From positions 2,294,001 to 2,358,000 of the forward strand of contig NZ_CP059903.1 of the NCBI RefSeq assembly GCF_014127485.1: a stretch of 64,000 nt of DNA, in the 5' to 3' direction. Positions 24,349 to 32,332 of the stretch are shown here, in pieces. Source of the stretch: Nocardioides dongkuii (GTDB lineage: Bacteria > Actinomycetota > Actinomycetes > Propionibacteriales > Nocardioidaceae). The position numbers were made by a program, and so were the translations under genes. The notes under the pieces are model-generated. The model saw only the letters and a list, made by a program, of their open reading frames with translations, did no database searches and had not been told where the DNA came from. The stretch's first letter is position 1. Each line of letters begins with the position of its first letter.

Positions 24349-26853
24349 TCACCTGACCGCCTGCACCGCGGTCGACCACACCCGGAGCGCGTCGTAGGTC
24401 GCGTTGGGGCTCCAGGACGCGTCGAGCAGGGTCCACGACTCCGGGTTCCAGGGGGTCGGGTGCAGGTAGTACCACGACATCGCGCTGACGTACGGCGTGC
24501 AGGTCACCGCGGCGAAGGCCTGGGTGAGGTACTCCGAGCGCACCTCGTCGCTGACCGCGGTGGTCCCGCGGAACGGCTCCGTGGAGTAGCCGAACTCGCC
24601 GACGTAGATCGGCACCTCGCCGTCGCCGCGCTCGGTCATCAGCCCGTGGATGTCCCGGTAGCCGAGGAAGCTGTGGTCGACCTGGCCGAACTCCTTCTCG
24701 TAGCGCATCTCGGGCTCGCGCACGTCGGGCGGCGCGCCGTTGGTGTACGGGTGCAGGCCGACCAGGTCGAAGGGCCGCTCGGGACGGTCCTCCTCCTCCA
24801 GCGCGTCGTAGACCTGCTCGAGGTAGCCGAGGTCGTTGCCGGCGAGGGAGCCGGAGATCACGCGCACCGACGGGTCGACCGCCTTCACGGCGTCGTAGCT
24901 CACCTCGAGCAGGCGCGCGAACGCGGCCGGGTCGGGTCCGGTCGCCCAGAAGTCCGGGCTGTTCGGCTCGTCCCACACCTCGAGGTAGTCGACCCGGCCG
25001 CGCAGGTGCTTGACCACGTCGCCGACGAAGCCGGCCCACCGTTCGAGCTCGCGGCCCTCGACCGGCGGGCGCCACTTGGGGTTCCCCGCCGCCATCCCGG
25101 AGTCGCCCTCGCGGGCCCACCGCGGGAGGCCGACGAGCTGGACGCGCACGTCCAGGCCCCGGGCGATCGCGGTGTCGACGATGGCGTCGAGACCGGCCCA
25201 CTGGTAGGGGCCTCCGCGGCGGGGCTGGCCGGTGCGCCAGGAGTAGCTGGTCGAGACGACCTGGGCGCCGGCGTCGGCGGCGAGCCCGACGAGGCGGCGG
25301 AGCTCGGCCTGGTCGAGGTTCGGCCGCGCCGGGTCGCCGGTGGCGCCCTGGACGCCGAGGTCGACGAGCGGGCCGGGCTGGTTGTCGGTCGGCGGGCAGG
25401 AGGTCTTCTCGATCGCCGCCTCCTCCGTCGACCCGCCGCTGTCGTCGCGGGTGACGGCTGCGACGACCCCGAAGGCCACGGCGACGGCGAGCACGGAGGC
25501 CGCACCGGCGATCGCCCAGGACGCGGCCCCCTGCTCGGTGCGGGCGCGCGTCGACAGGGCGGACAGCGCCGGCCGCTGCCAGGGCAGGCCCCCGAAGGAG
25601 GACCGCAGCAGCGGGATCGCGAGCAGCACCTCGAGGGCGATGGCCGACAACCAGCCCAGGCACAGGCCGGTGCCGCCGGCGACGACGGCGCCCACGGCGG
25701 CGCCGGTCACCTCGAGGACGACGCTCAGGCTGAGCAGCCGGGTGGCGAGGCCGAAGCGCTGCTGGACCCGCCAGAGCGCGACGAGGTGGTCCTTGACGAC
25801 CATCCAGAGGCCGGCGGGGACGAGGAGCGCGAGCAGCGTCCAGGACTCCGCGGCGTACCCGCCGCCGAAGACCTCCAGGGCGGGTCGGCCGAGGAGCCAG
25901 GCGCCGGCGCACAGCGCGAGGCTCAGGCAGAGGGAGGCAGGCAGGGTCGTGGCCATGCTGGTTCGGAACTCCTCGACGGGGACGTTGGCGCCGTGCGCGA
26001 AGAGCGCCACGGCGAGCAGGTACGGCGGCAGGAAGACGAAGGTCGCCACCAACCACGCGATGGCGAACTGCGCGTTGCCGACGGGGGTGAGGGTGACGGC
26101 GGCGACGACCGGCATCAGCTGGGCGCCCGCGGCCAGGGACAGGTTGAGCGCGTGGTGGCGCAGCGCCGGGCGGGCGTACGCCGTGAGGTCGGCGCGCAGG
26201 TGCGGCGCGCCGTCGCCGCGCGGCAGCCGGAGCACGCCGAGGGCGCCGACGAGCGAGACCAGCAGCGGCAGCACCCAGCAGGCCATCAGCACGAGCGCGT
26301 CGCGGTGGCCGGCGAGCAGCAGCCCGGCGGCCAGCGGGAACCGCAGCCCGGACGCCGCGAGGTTGCGGCCGACCTGGACGCGGGACCGGCGCAGGCCGAG
26401 CACGGCCTCGTCCAGCACCACCGCCCAGCCGGCGACGGCGACCCCGACGACGAGCACCAGGGCGCCGAGGCCCTGGACCGCCGCCTCGAGGTTGGGGCCG
26501 AGCAGCCCGGCGCGGGCGAGCAGCGCGACGCCGCCGCCCACCACGACCGCGGCGAGGCCGACGAAGGCCAGGGACCGCAGCACCAGCACCCGCTGGCGCG
26601 CACCGGGGTGCCGCGGGAGCTCGGCGATCAGGAGCGTGCCGAGCCCCAGGGCGGTCACCGCGCCGAGGAGCGTCTGCGTGCTGATGGCGGCGGCGGCCAC
26701 CCCGACCTCGCGGCCCGGGACCAGCCGCGCGACCGCGATCCAGAACAGCAGGCCCAGCGAGGTACCGATGACCTGCGCGGTCAGCAGCGAGCGGAACGGC
26801 GCGAGGATCCCGGAGTCGCGGCGCACCACCGGGGCCGTCTCGGGGGCCGTCAC
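24349..26853 (-). CDS. Polysaccharide flippase fused to a clan GH-A glycoside hydrolase
   Basis: An 834-residue two-part protein. Residues ~15-440 are a multi-helix polysaccharide flippase (Wzx/MATE-like) that moves lipid-linked glycan across the membrane. A further helix at ~448-470 leads to a region of ~360 residues with a GH39/GH5-like barrel. In it WDEPN puts the acid/base at Glu629 (Asp replaces the usual Asn before Glu), and YVGEFGYS puts the nucleophile at Glu753. The hydrolase should lie outside the membrane, next to the exported chain. The GTG start at 26853 overlaps the upstream stop (GTGA). I see no frameshift or stop between the parts, so the fusion looks genuine. Confidence 0.82.
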   Translation of the reverse strand: MTAPETAPVVRRDSGILAPFRSLLTAQVIGTSLGLLFWIAVARLVPGREVGVAAAAISTQTLLGAVTALGLGTLLIAELPRHPGARQRVLVLRSLAFVGLAAVVVGGGVALLARAGLLGPNLEAAVQGLGALVLVVGVAVAGWAVVLDEAVLGLRRSRVQVGRNLAASGLRFPLAAGLLLAGHRDALVLMACWVLPLLVSLVGALGVLRLPRGDGAPHLRADLTAYARPALRHHALNLSLAAGAQLMPVVAAVTLTPVGNAQFAIAWLVATFVFLPPYLLAVALFAHGANVPVEEFRTSMATTLPASLCLSLALCAGAWLLGRPALEVFGGGYAAESWTLLALLVPAGLWMVVKDHLVALWRVQQRFGLATRLLSLSVVLEVTGAAVGAVVAGGTGLCLGWLSAIALEVLLAIPLLRSSFGGLPWQRPALSALSTRARTEQGAASWAIAGAASVLAVAVAFGVVAAVTRDDSGGSTEEAAIEKTSCPPTDNQPGPLVDLGVQGATGDPARPNLDQAELRRLVGLAADAGAQVVSTSYSWRTGQPRRGGPYQWAGLDAIVDTAIARGLDVRVQLVGLPRWAREGDSGMAAGNPKWRPPVEGRELERWAGFVGDVVKHLRGRVDYLEVWDEPNSPDFWATGPDPAAFARLLEVSYDAVKAVDPSVRVISGSLAGNDLGYLEQVYDALEEEDRPERPFDLVGLHPYTNGAPPDVREPEMRYEKEFGQVDHSFLGYRDIHGLMTERGDGEVPIYVGEFGYSTEPFRGTTAVSDEVRSEYLTQAFAAVTCTPYVSAMSWYYLHPTPWNPESWTLLDASWSPNATYDALRVWSTAVQAVR

Positions 26854-29132
26854 GGCGCGGTCCCGACGAGGGGCGGCGGCAGCTCGCGGTCGGGCAGCTG
26901 GCCCTCCCACGCGGCGTGGGTGGCGATCCCGGTCGCGCCGGCCACGAGGAGCACCGAGGCGGCCGCGGGCGAGACCAGCACCCGGACCCACTGCGGGCGC
27001 GAGAGCCGGCGGGTGTGCTCGCCGATGACGCTCCACAGCCCGACGGTGGCGGCGAGGAGGAAGCAGGTGCCGGCCACCTGGGACATCGCGAAGGCGACGC
27101 CGAGCACGCCGACCAGCATCAGCACCGGCAGCGAGAGGAGCGTCACGGTCTGCGCCCGGGCGCCGCGGAGGCCGCGGAGCAGCAGCAGCGCCGCGGAGAC
27201 GAGCAGCAGGAGCAGGCTGATCACCGCCTGCACCGGCGACCAGCTGCCGGGCAGGCCGGGGTTCTCGCGGTCGGCGAAGGTCTCCGGCACGCCGCGCAGC
27301 GAGCGGACGTCGTAGATGCGCACCGGCCCGTCGAGCACCAGGTCGAAGCCGGCGGCCACCGAGAACTTCTGGACGCTCTCCGGGGAGATGGTGACCGCGT
27401 CGGGGCCGAAGACGCTCCCGGCCTCGAAGTAGTCGCCGGACCGGACGGTCTCCCCCGCGGTGCGGGTGTCGACGACGACGAAGTCGACCGCGGCGTCGCG
27501 GAGCAGGGCGACCTCCGGGGGGCGGATCCACCGCGCGGCGAAGACCGGCGTGACGTTGAGCGAGCCGGAGCCCTGGGTCACCGGCACGACCGGCGCGAAG
27601 TTCGGCATCACCCGGTCCATCGTGGTGTCGGCGGCGATCCGCGACCCCTCCGGCAGGTAGCGGCCGGCCCACTGGGCCGCCGCGACCGTGTCGTGGTCCA
27701 CCGACCGCTGCTCCGCGCCGGCCAGGTAGGGACCCGGCAGCCGCTGCCAGTCGGGGCCGCCGCCCAGCAGCGTGCCGCCGACCACGAGGACGACCGCGCC
27801 GCCGGCGACCAGGCCGCGCAGCTCGGCCTGCTTGGTCACCGCCCACATCGCGACGACGAGCGCCAGCCCGAGGGCCACGAAGGTGGAGGCCCGGTCGGCC
27901 ACCTCCCCCGCGCTCGGCGAGAACCGTGCCAGCGGGAGCAGCGGGTACGCCGCGGCGAGCGCGAGCGGGAGCCAGCGCGCCGGGGTCCGGCGCAGCGTCC
28001 GGCCCTTGATCGCGGCCCAGCCGGAGGGCAGCAGCAGCAGGCACCACAGCACGATGGCGGCCGTCATGATCACGACCTGCCAGGTCGGCATCGGCTCGCC
28101 GCCCCCGTCGGCGAGGATCCGCCGGCCGCCGCCGTCGAGGGCGAGCACCTGGCGCAGCTCGTTGCCGGCGTCGGTGAACACCGGGCCCAGGTAGCGCGCG
28201 ATGAGCGGACCCACCACCGCCGTCCAGGCCGCGGTGACCGTCACGGCGACCGCGAGGGTCGTCCCGGTGAGCCGGGCGCGCCGCTTCTCGGACCCCGCGA
28301 GCATCAGCAGGGTGAGGCCCAGCAGCGTCACCAGCGTCACCCAGCTGGTGAGGTGGTGGGTGACGGCCAGCGCCGCGAGGCAGACCTGGGCGCCGACCAG
28401 GCGCGACCACGGCCAGTGCTCGGCGGCGTCGTAGGCCTGGACCAGGAACCACAGCGCCGCCAGCAGCAGGGCGATGGCGACGGTCTGGTAGCTGAACTGG
28501 GCGTTGAAGAAGTAGAACTGCGGGCTCGCGGCGTACAGCAGCACGACGACCGACCCGACCCGGGACGAGCGGCCGACGCGGGTGGCGAGCAGGAACAGCG
28601 CCAGGACGAAGGTGGTGCGGGCCAGCAGCACCACCACGATCTGGCAGACCATGAACGGCAGCCCGGTGAGCCAGTGGACGCCGGCCGCGGCCAGCTCGAG
28701 GCCCGGGTAGTGCGGGCTGACCGGCAGCATGGTGTTGCCGGTGAACCAGCCGTCCTGGGTGAGGCCCAGCAGCGTCGTGACGTGGAGCGACTCGTCGAAG
28801 CGGGCGGCGAGCACCGGGTTGGAGAGCAGCCAGGAGGCGTGCAGCAGCAGCGTGAAGACCAGGGATCCCGCCAGGCGCTGGCTGCCGCGCAGGCCGCCCG
28901 CCGTCAGCAGCACCGCGAAGGCCGAGACCATGACGACCAGGCCGAGGTACCAGAAGACCTGCGCCGCGAGGGCCTCCCCGGACCAGCCGAAGGCGTAGGC
29001 GACCGCCTGGGCGAACAGCCCCGCCGTGCCGGCCAGGGACGCGGAGCCGACCGGCTGGGCCCGGAGGCGACGGACGACGGAGCTCCCCGTCGGCGCAGGG
29101 TCGTCCACGGGGCGCTCGAGCAGACGGTTCAC
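26850..29132 (-). CDS. Large polytopic membrane protein, GT-C or polymerase-like
   Basis: A 760-residue protein with about 12-14 membrane helices. A long loop after the second or third helix (with ARFDESLHVTTLLG) resembles the catalytic Asp/Glu loop of GT-C enzymes. A soluble domain near residues 495-625 interrupts the helices, followed by three more helices. It could be a lipid-sugar-dependent glycosyltransferase or the chain polymerase of the island; no other polymerase candidate is present. Start GTG at 29132 overlaps the preceding gene (GTGA). Confidence 0.72.
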   Translation of the reverse strand: MNRLLERPVDDPAPTGSSVVRRLRAQPVGSASLAGTAGLFAQAVAYAFGWSGEALAAQVFWYLGLVVMVSAFAVLLTAGGLRGSQRLAGSLVFTLLLHASWLLSNPVLAARFDESLHVTTLLGLTQDGWFTGNTMLPVSPHYPGLELAAAGVHWLTGLPFMVCQIVVVLLARTTFVLALFLLATRVGRSSRVGSVVVLLYAASPQFYFFNAQFSYQTVAIALLLAALWFLVQAYDAAEHWPWSRLVGAQVCLAALAVTHHLTSWVTLVTLLGLTLLMLAGSEKRRARLTGTTLAVAVTVTAAWTAVVGPLIARYLGPVFTDAGNELRQVLALDGGGRRILADGGGEPMPTWQVVIMTAAIVLWCLLLLPSGWAAIKGRTLRRTPARWLPLALAAAYPLLPLARFSPSAGEVADRASTFVALGLALVVAMWAVTKQAELRGLVAGGAVVLVVGGTLLGGGPDWQRLPGPYLAGAEQRSVDHDTVAAAQWAGRYLPEGSRIAADTTMDRVMPNFAPVVPVTQGSGSLNVTPVFAARWIRPPEVALLRDAAVDFVVVDTRTAGETVRSGDYFEAGSVFGPDAVTISPESVQKFSVAAGFDLVLDGPVRIYDVRSLRGVPETFADRENPGLPGSWSPVQAVISLLLLLVSAALLLLRGLRGARAQTVTLLSLPVLMLVGVLGVAFAMSQVAGTCFLLAATVGLWSVIGEHTRRLSRPQWVRVLVSPAAASVLLVAGATGIATHAAWEGQLPDRELPPPLVGTAP

Positions 29133-30247
29133 GACGCCTCCGACGGCCGCACCGCAGCGGGCAGCACCTCGCGGTAGACCTCGAGCAGCGACTCGACGCA
29201 GGACTCCCAGGTCGGCAGCTCCGCCGGGGACGGGCGCACCGGGGTCGAGAGCTGCTCCTCGATCGCGGCGGCGACGACGGCGGGGTCGGCGTCCGGCTCG
29301 ACGCCGCGCGCCCAGCCGAGGTCGGCGAGCTCGGTGAGCCCGGACGTCCGGCTGACCACGACCGGCCGGCCCGCGACCAGGGCCTCCATCACCGCCACGG
29401 GGTGCGCCTCGTAGTCGCTGAGCAGGGCCACGACGCCCGCGCCGGCCAGCGACCGCGCCATGGCGGCCCGCTCCACCGGCGGCACGAACCGCACCGACAC
29501 CCGGTCGGCGACGCCGAGGCGCTCGGCGAGCACGAGCAGCTCGTCCTCGTAGGGCCCGCTGCCGAGGATCTCGACGCGGGCCTCGGGCCGGGCGGCGAGC
29601 AGGTGCGGCAGCGCCTCGACCACCCGGTGGTGGCCCTTGTAGCGCTCCAGCCGGCCGACGCTCAGGACCAGGTCCGGGTCGGGGGCGATCGCCGAGACGA
29701 GCCGGGGCAGGCCGCCGCCGTTGCGGATCAGCCGCACCCGGATCGAGGGGCCGACGAACTGCTGGAAGCGGCGGGCCTCGTAGCCGGAGACGCCGACCAG
29801 GGCGTCGGCCCGCCGGAGCAGCGGGGCGAGGAGGCGGAACTGCGGGCCGCGCGCCCGCTCCCGGAAGGCCGAGGAGGACCCCCCGCTGTGGAAGGTCAGC
29901 AGGTACGGGACGCGCCGCAGGAGCGCCGCCAGCATCGCCACGGGCGGGACCAGGGTGTGGATCCCCTGCACGTGCACGAGGTCGTGCCGGGACCGGAGCA
30001 GCGCCCAGAACAGGCCGGGGCTGAGGTACCAGTCACGACGGCGCGGGAAGGCGCGGAAGCGCCGCACGACGTACCCGTCGACGCGTTCGACCCGGGGCAG
30101 CCGCCCGGTGCGGTCGGTGGTCAGCACCTCGACGTCCACGCCCTCGCGGACCAGCCGGGTGGCGACCTCCGCGACGTGGGACTCGATGCCGCCGATCTCC
30201 GGCTGTGCCCGTGCAGCGACCATCGCGACCCGGGTCGCGCCGATCAT
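29129..30247 (-). CDS. GT4-family glycosyltransferase
   Basis: A 372-residue GT-B enzyme. The glycine loop GGIESHVAEVATRL at the N-terminus and the donor-site segment LLSDYEAHPVAVMEALVAGRPVV at the C-terminus mark family GT4. LSVGRLERYKGHH is the usual inter-domain phrase. It likely builds the glycan of this island from an activated sugar on the cytoplasmic face. It overlaps both neighbours by four bases. Confidence 0.9.
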   Translation of the reverse strand: MIGATRVAMVAARAQPEIGGIESHVAEVATRLVREGVDVEVLTTDRTGRLPRVERVDGYVVRRFRAFPRRRDWYLSPGLFWALLRSRHDLVHVQGIHTLVPPVAMLAALLRRVPYLLTFHSGGSSSAFRERARGPQFRLLAPLLRRADALVGVSGYEARRFQQFVGPSIRVRLIRNGGGLPRLVSAIAPDPDLVLSVGRLERYKGHHRVVEALPHLLAARPEARVEILGSGPYEDELLVLAERLGVADRVSVRFVPPVERAAMARSLAGAGVVALLSDYEAHPVAVMEALVAGRPVVVSRTSGLTELADLGWARGVEPDADPAVVAAAIEEQLSTPVRPSPAELPTWESCVESLLEVYREVLPAAVRPSEAS

Positions 30248-31065
30248 GACGCGACGGAGATGCGAGGCCGCTCGACGGTGTGCTGCGGACGGCTGACGGG
30301 GCGCTGCAGGGCCTCCTGGACCCGGCGCCGGGCACGGCGGTGCTCGGTGTGGACCGTGCGCAGCACCCGCAGGCCGTCCTTGACGGCGTGCAGGTTGCTC
30401 TCGCCGAAGATGCGGAGCCGCTCCACGCTCGGGACCTCGGTGATCCGGGCGCCGGACGCGGCGAAGCGGCAGTTGATGAGGGTCTCGATCTCGAACCCGT
30501 CGCCCCACCGCATCGCGCCGCCGGCCGGGCCGGGCTCGTCGTGGTCGGGCAGGTCGAGCAGCGGCAGCTGGTCGGCCCAGAAGGCGTTGTAGCCGTAGCA
30601 GAGGTCGGTGAAGGCGGTGTGGAACGCGCGGTTGGTCAGCGCGTTGAGGAACCCGTTGCCGGCGCGGCGCACCGGGGTGATGTCGGCGCTCCCGCCGCCG
30701 GCGCGGAACCGGGTGCCCTTGGCGAAGTCGGCGCCGTCGACGAGTGCCTGGACGAAGCGCGGGATCTCGGCCGGGTCGGCGCTGCCGTCGGCGTCGAACA
30801 TCACGATGACGTCCCCGGTGACCTGCGCGAACCCTGCGGCGAGCGCGTTGCCCTTGCCGCGGCGTACCTGCTCGACGACGACGATGTCGGGCATCAGCTC
30901 GAGGGCGGTGCCGATGGTGCCGTCGACCGAGCCGCCGTCCACGAGGATCACCTCGTGGGCCGCCGGCAGCTGGGGAAGCACCCGCGCCAGGTTGCGTGCC
31001 TCGTTGAGCGCAGGGACCACGATGCTGATCCGTGGTTCCTTCGGTCGGCGCGGATGTGCCGTCAT
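30244..31065 (-). CDS. GT2-family glycosyltransferase (DPM1-like)
   Basis: A 273-residue GT-A enzyme close to polyprenyl-phosphate sugar synthases. It opens with ISIVVPALNEARNL and has the metal motif MFDADGSADP and a conserved RGKGNALAAGF. No membrane segment follows the catalytic domain. It may make the lipid-linked sugar donor or primer for the GT-C-like protein downstream. The ATG at 31065 is preceded by a purine-rich AAGGGGGGA about ten bases away. It is the first gene of the island, behind a 211-base non-coding leader region. Confidence 0.88.
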   Translation of the reverse strand: MTAHPRRPKEPRISIVVPALNEARNLARVLPQLPAAHEVILVDGGSVDGTIGTALELMPDIVVVEQVRRGKGNALAAGFAQVTGDVIVMFDADGSADPAEIPRFVQALVDGADFAKGTRFRAGGGSADITPVRRAGNGFLNALTNRAFHTAFTDLCYGYNAFWADQLPLLDLPDHDEPGPAGGAMRWGDGFEIETLINCRFAASGARITEVPSVERLRIFGESNLHAVKDGLRVLRTVHTEHRRARRRVQEALQRPVSRPQHTVERPRISVAS

Positions 31066-31276
31066 CAGATTCTGTCCCCCCTTGTGGATGGGAGGACGGA
31101 TGTCCCGACCCCCCGGTCGCACCTGGCGGGCCCCGAGGGGCCCTCCAGTACAGCTGGGCCAACGATGACCGACCCACCTTGGTTATGCCCGACCACGGGG
31201 GGATCACACCCCGACAGGGGTGGTACTGGTCACCAGGAGGGCCCGGCGGGCCCGTCGGGCGCCCGGCCCGGCCGGG
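31066..31276 (-). promoter_or_regulatory. Structured non-coding region ahead of the polysaccharide island
   Basis: No gene fits here. Reading towards the island there are three dyads: CTGGTCACCAG (31226-31236), CACCCC/GGGGTG with a four-base loop (31207-31222), and GGGCCCC/GGGGCCC with a two-base loop (31128-31143). A CATAAC box near 31190 is a weak -10 guess. The region should hold the island promoter and a long leader; the dyads may be operators or leader hairpins. The end near 31237-31276 is a very GC-rich repeat-like stretch after ctaB and could act as its terminator. Confidence 0.45.
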
Positions 31277-32233
31277 TCAGCGGGTGAGCAGCGGGTCGAG
31301 CGCGACCGCGACGAACAGCAGCGAGAGGTACAGGTTCGAGTGGTGGAACAGCCGCATCGGCTGGATCACCGACAGGTCCTCGGTGTCACGGGCGCGACCC
31401 CACATGCGGTGCGCCTCGACCAGGAAGACGGCCCCCAGGACGAGCGCCGCGACCGGGTAGACCAGCCCGGTCTCGGCGACCGGCCACAGCAGCAGGGAGG
31501 TCGCGACCATCACCCAGCTGTAGAGCACGATCTGGCGGGCGACCTGCCGGGCCGGCACCACGACCGGCAGCATCGGGACGTCGACGTTGGCGTAGTCCTC
31601 GCGGTAGCGGAGCGCCAGCGCCCAGGTGTGCGGCGGGGTCCAGAAGAAGACCACGGCGAAGAGGATGATCGGCACCCAGGACAGCTCGCCCGTGACGGCC
31701 GTCCAGCCGATCAGCGCCGGGAAGCACCCGGCCAGCCCGCCCCAGACGATGTTCTGGGTCGTCCGCCGCTTGAGCAGCATCGTGTAGACGAAGACGTAGA
31801 ACGCGTTGGCGGCGACCGCGAGCGCGGCGGAGAGCGCGTTGACCCAGACCGCCAGGACCACCGTCGAGAGCACGCCCAGCACGACGCCGAACAGCAGCGC
31901 CGAGCGCGGGGAGACGATGTGCCGCGGCAGGGCGCGCCGCCGGGTGCGGCGCATCTGCTCGTCGATGTCGCGGTCGTAGACGCAGTTGAAGACCGACGCC
32001 GAGCCGGCCGACAACGTGCCGCCGACGACCGTGGCCGCGACCAGGCCGAGCGGGGGGATCCCCCGGTCGGCGAAGAACATCACCGGCACGGTGGTGAGCA
32101 GCAGCAGCTCGATGACCCGCGGCTTGGTGAGCCCGACGTACGCCGCGACGACGTCGCGCAGCCCTACCTTGTCGGTCGGGTCTTCCGGGTCACGCTGCGG
32201 AGCAGCGGAGGCCGACTGGCCGACGTACGTCAC
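31277..32233 (-). CDS. ctaB: Heme O synthase (protoheme IX farnesyltransferase)
   Basis: A 318-residue UbiA-family prenyltransferase with about nine membrane helices. It attaches a farnesyl group to heme B to give heme O, the substrate of CtaA. The first prenyl-diphosphate motif [18 protein letters not shown] and the second, around [14 protein letters not shown], are both present. The GTG at 32233 follows GAGGA at five bases. It is divergent from the transketolase gene, the usual arrangement, but its partner ctaA lies 10 kb away across the polysaccharide island. Confidence 0.95.
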   Translation of the reverse strand: MTYVGQSASAAPQRDPEDPTDKVGLRDVVAAYVGLTKPRVIELLLLTTVPVMFFADRGIPPLGLVAATVVGGTLSAGSASVFNCVYDRDIDEQMRRTRRRALPRHIVSPRSALLFGVVLGVLSTVVLAVWVNALSAALAVAANAFYVFVYTMLLKRRTTQNIVWGGLAGCFPALIGWTAVTGELSWVPIILFAVVFFWTPPHTWALALRYREDYANVDVPMLPVVVPARQVARQIVLYSWVMVATSLLLWPVAETGLVYPVAALVLGAVFLVEAHRMWGRARDTEDLSVIQPMRLFHHSNLYLSLLFVAVALDPLLTR

Positions 32234-32273
32234 GGAGTTCCTCGCGGGATCTGGGGAGCGTGGAGCGCATGTG

Positions 32274-32299
32274 AGTCTAGCCCGCGGGTTGAGTAGGCT
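32274..32299. promoter_or_regulatory. Back-to-back -10 boxes between ctaB and tkt
   Basis: TAGACT on the reverse strand (32279 to 32274) faces ctaB, and TAGGCT on the forward strand (32294-32299) faces tkt. The two boxes are 14 bases apart, so their polymerase footprints overlap and the two genes may compete for transcription. No clear -35 sequences. Confidence 0.45.
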
Positions 32300-32332
32300 C
32301 GGAGGTGCCCGACCCCCTCCGAGAGGATCCCC

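Noticed and set aside
24349..28452. A single 1367-codon reverse frame that would join the flippase-hydrolase to upstream sequence
   Set aside because: Upstream of 26853 the frame runs out of register with the real GT-C-like gene and has Arg/Pro/Ala-rich composition. A GTGA overlap gives the true start. The flippase-hydrolase fusion itself is in one frame and is kept.
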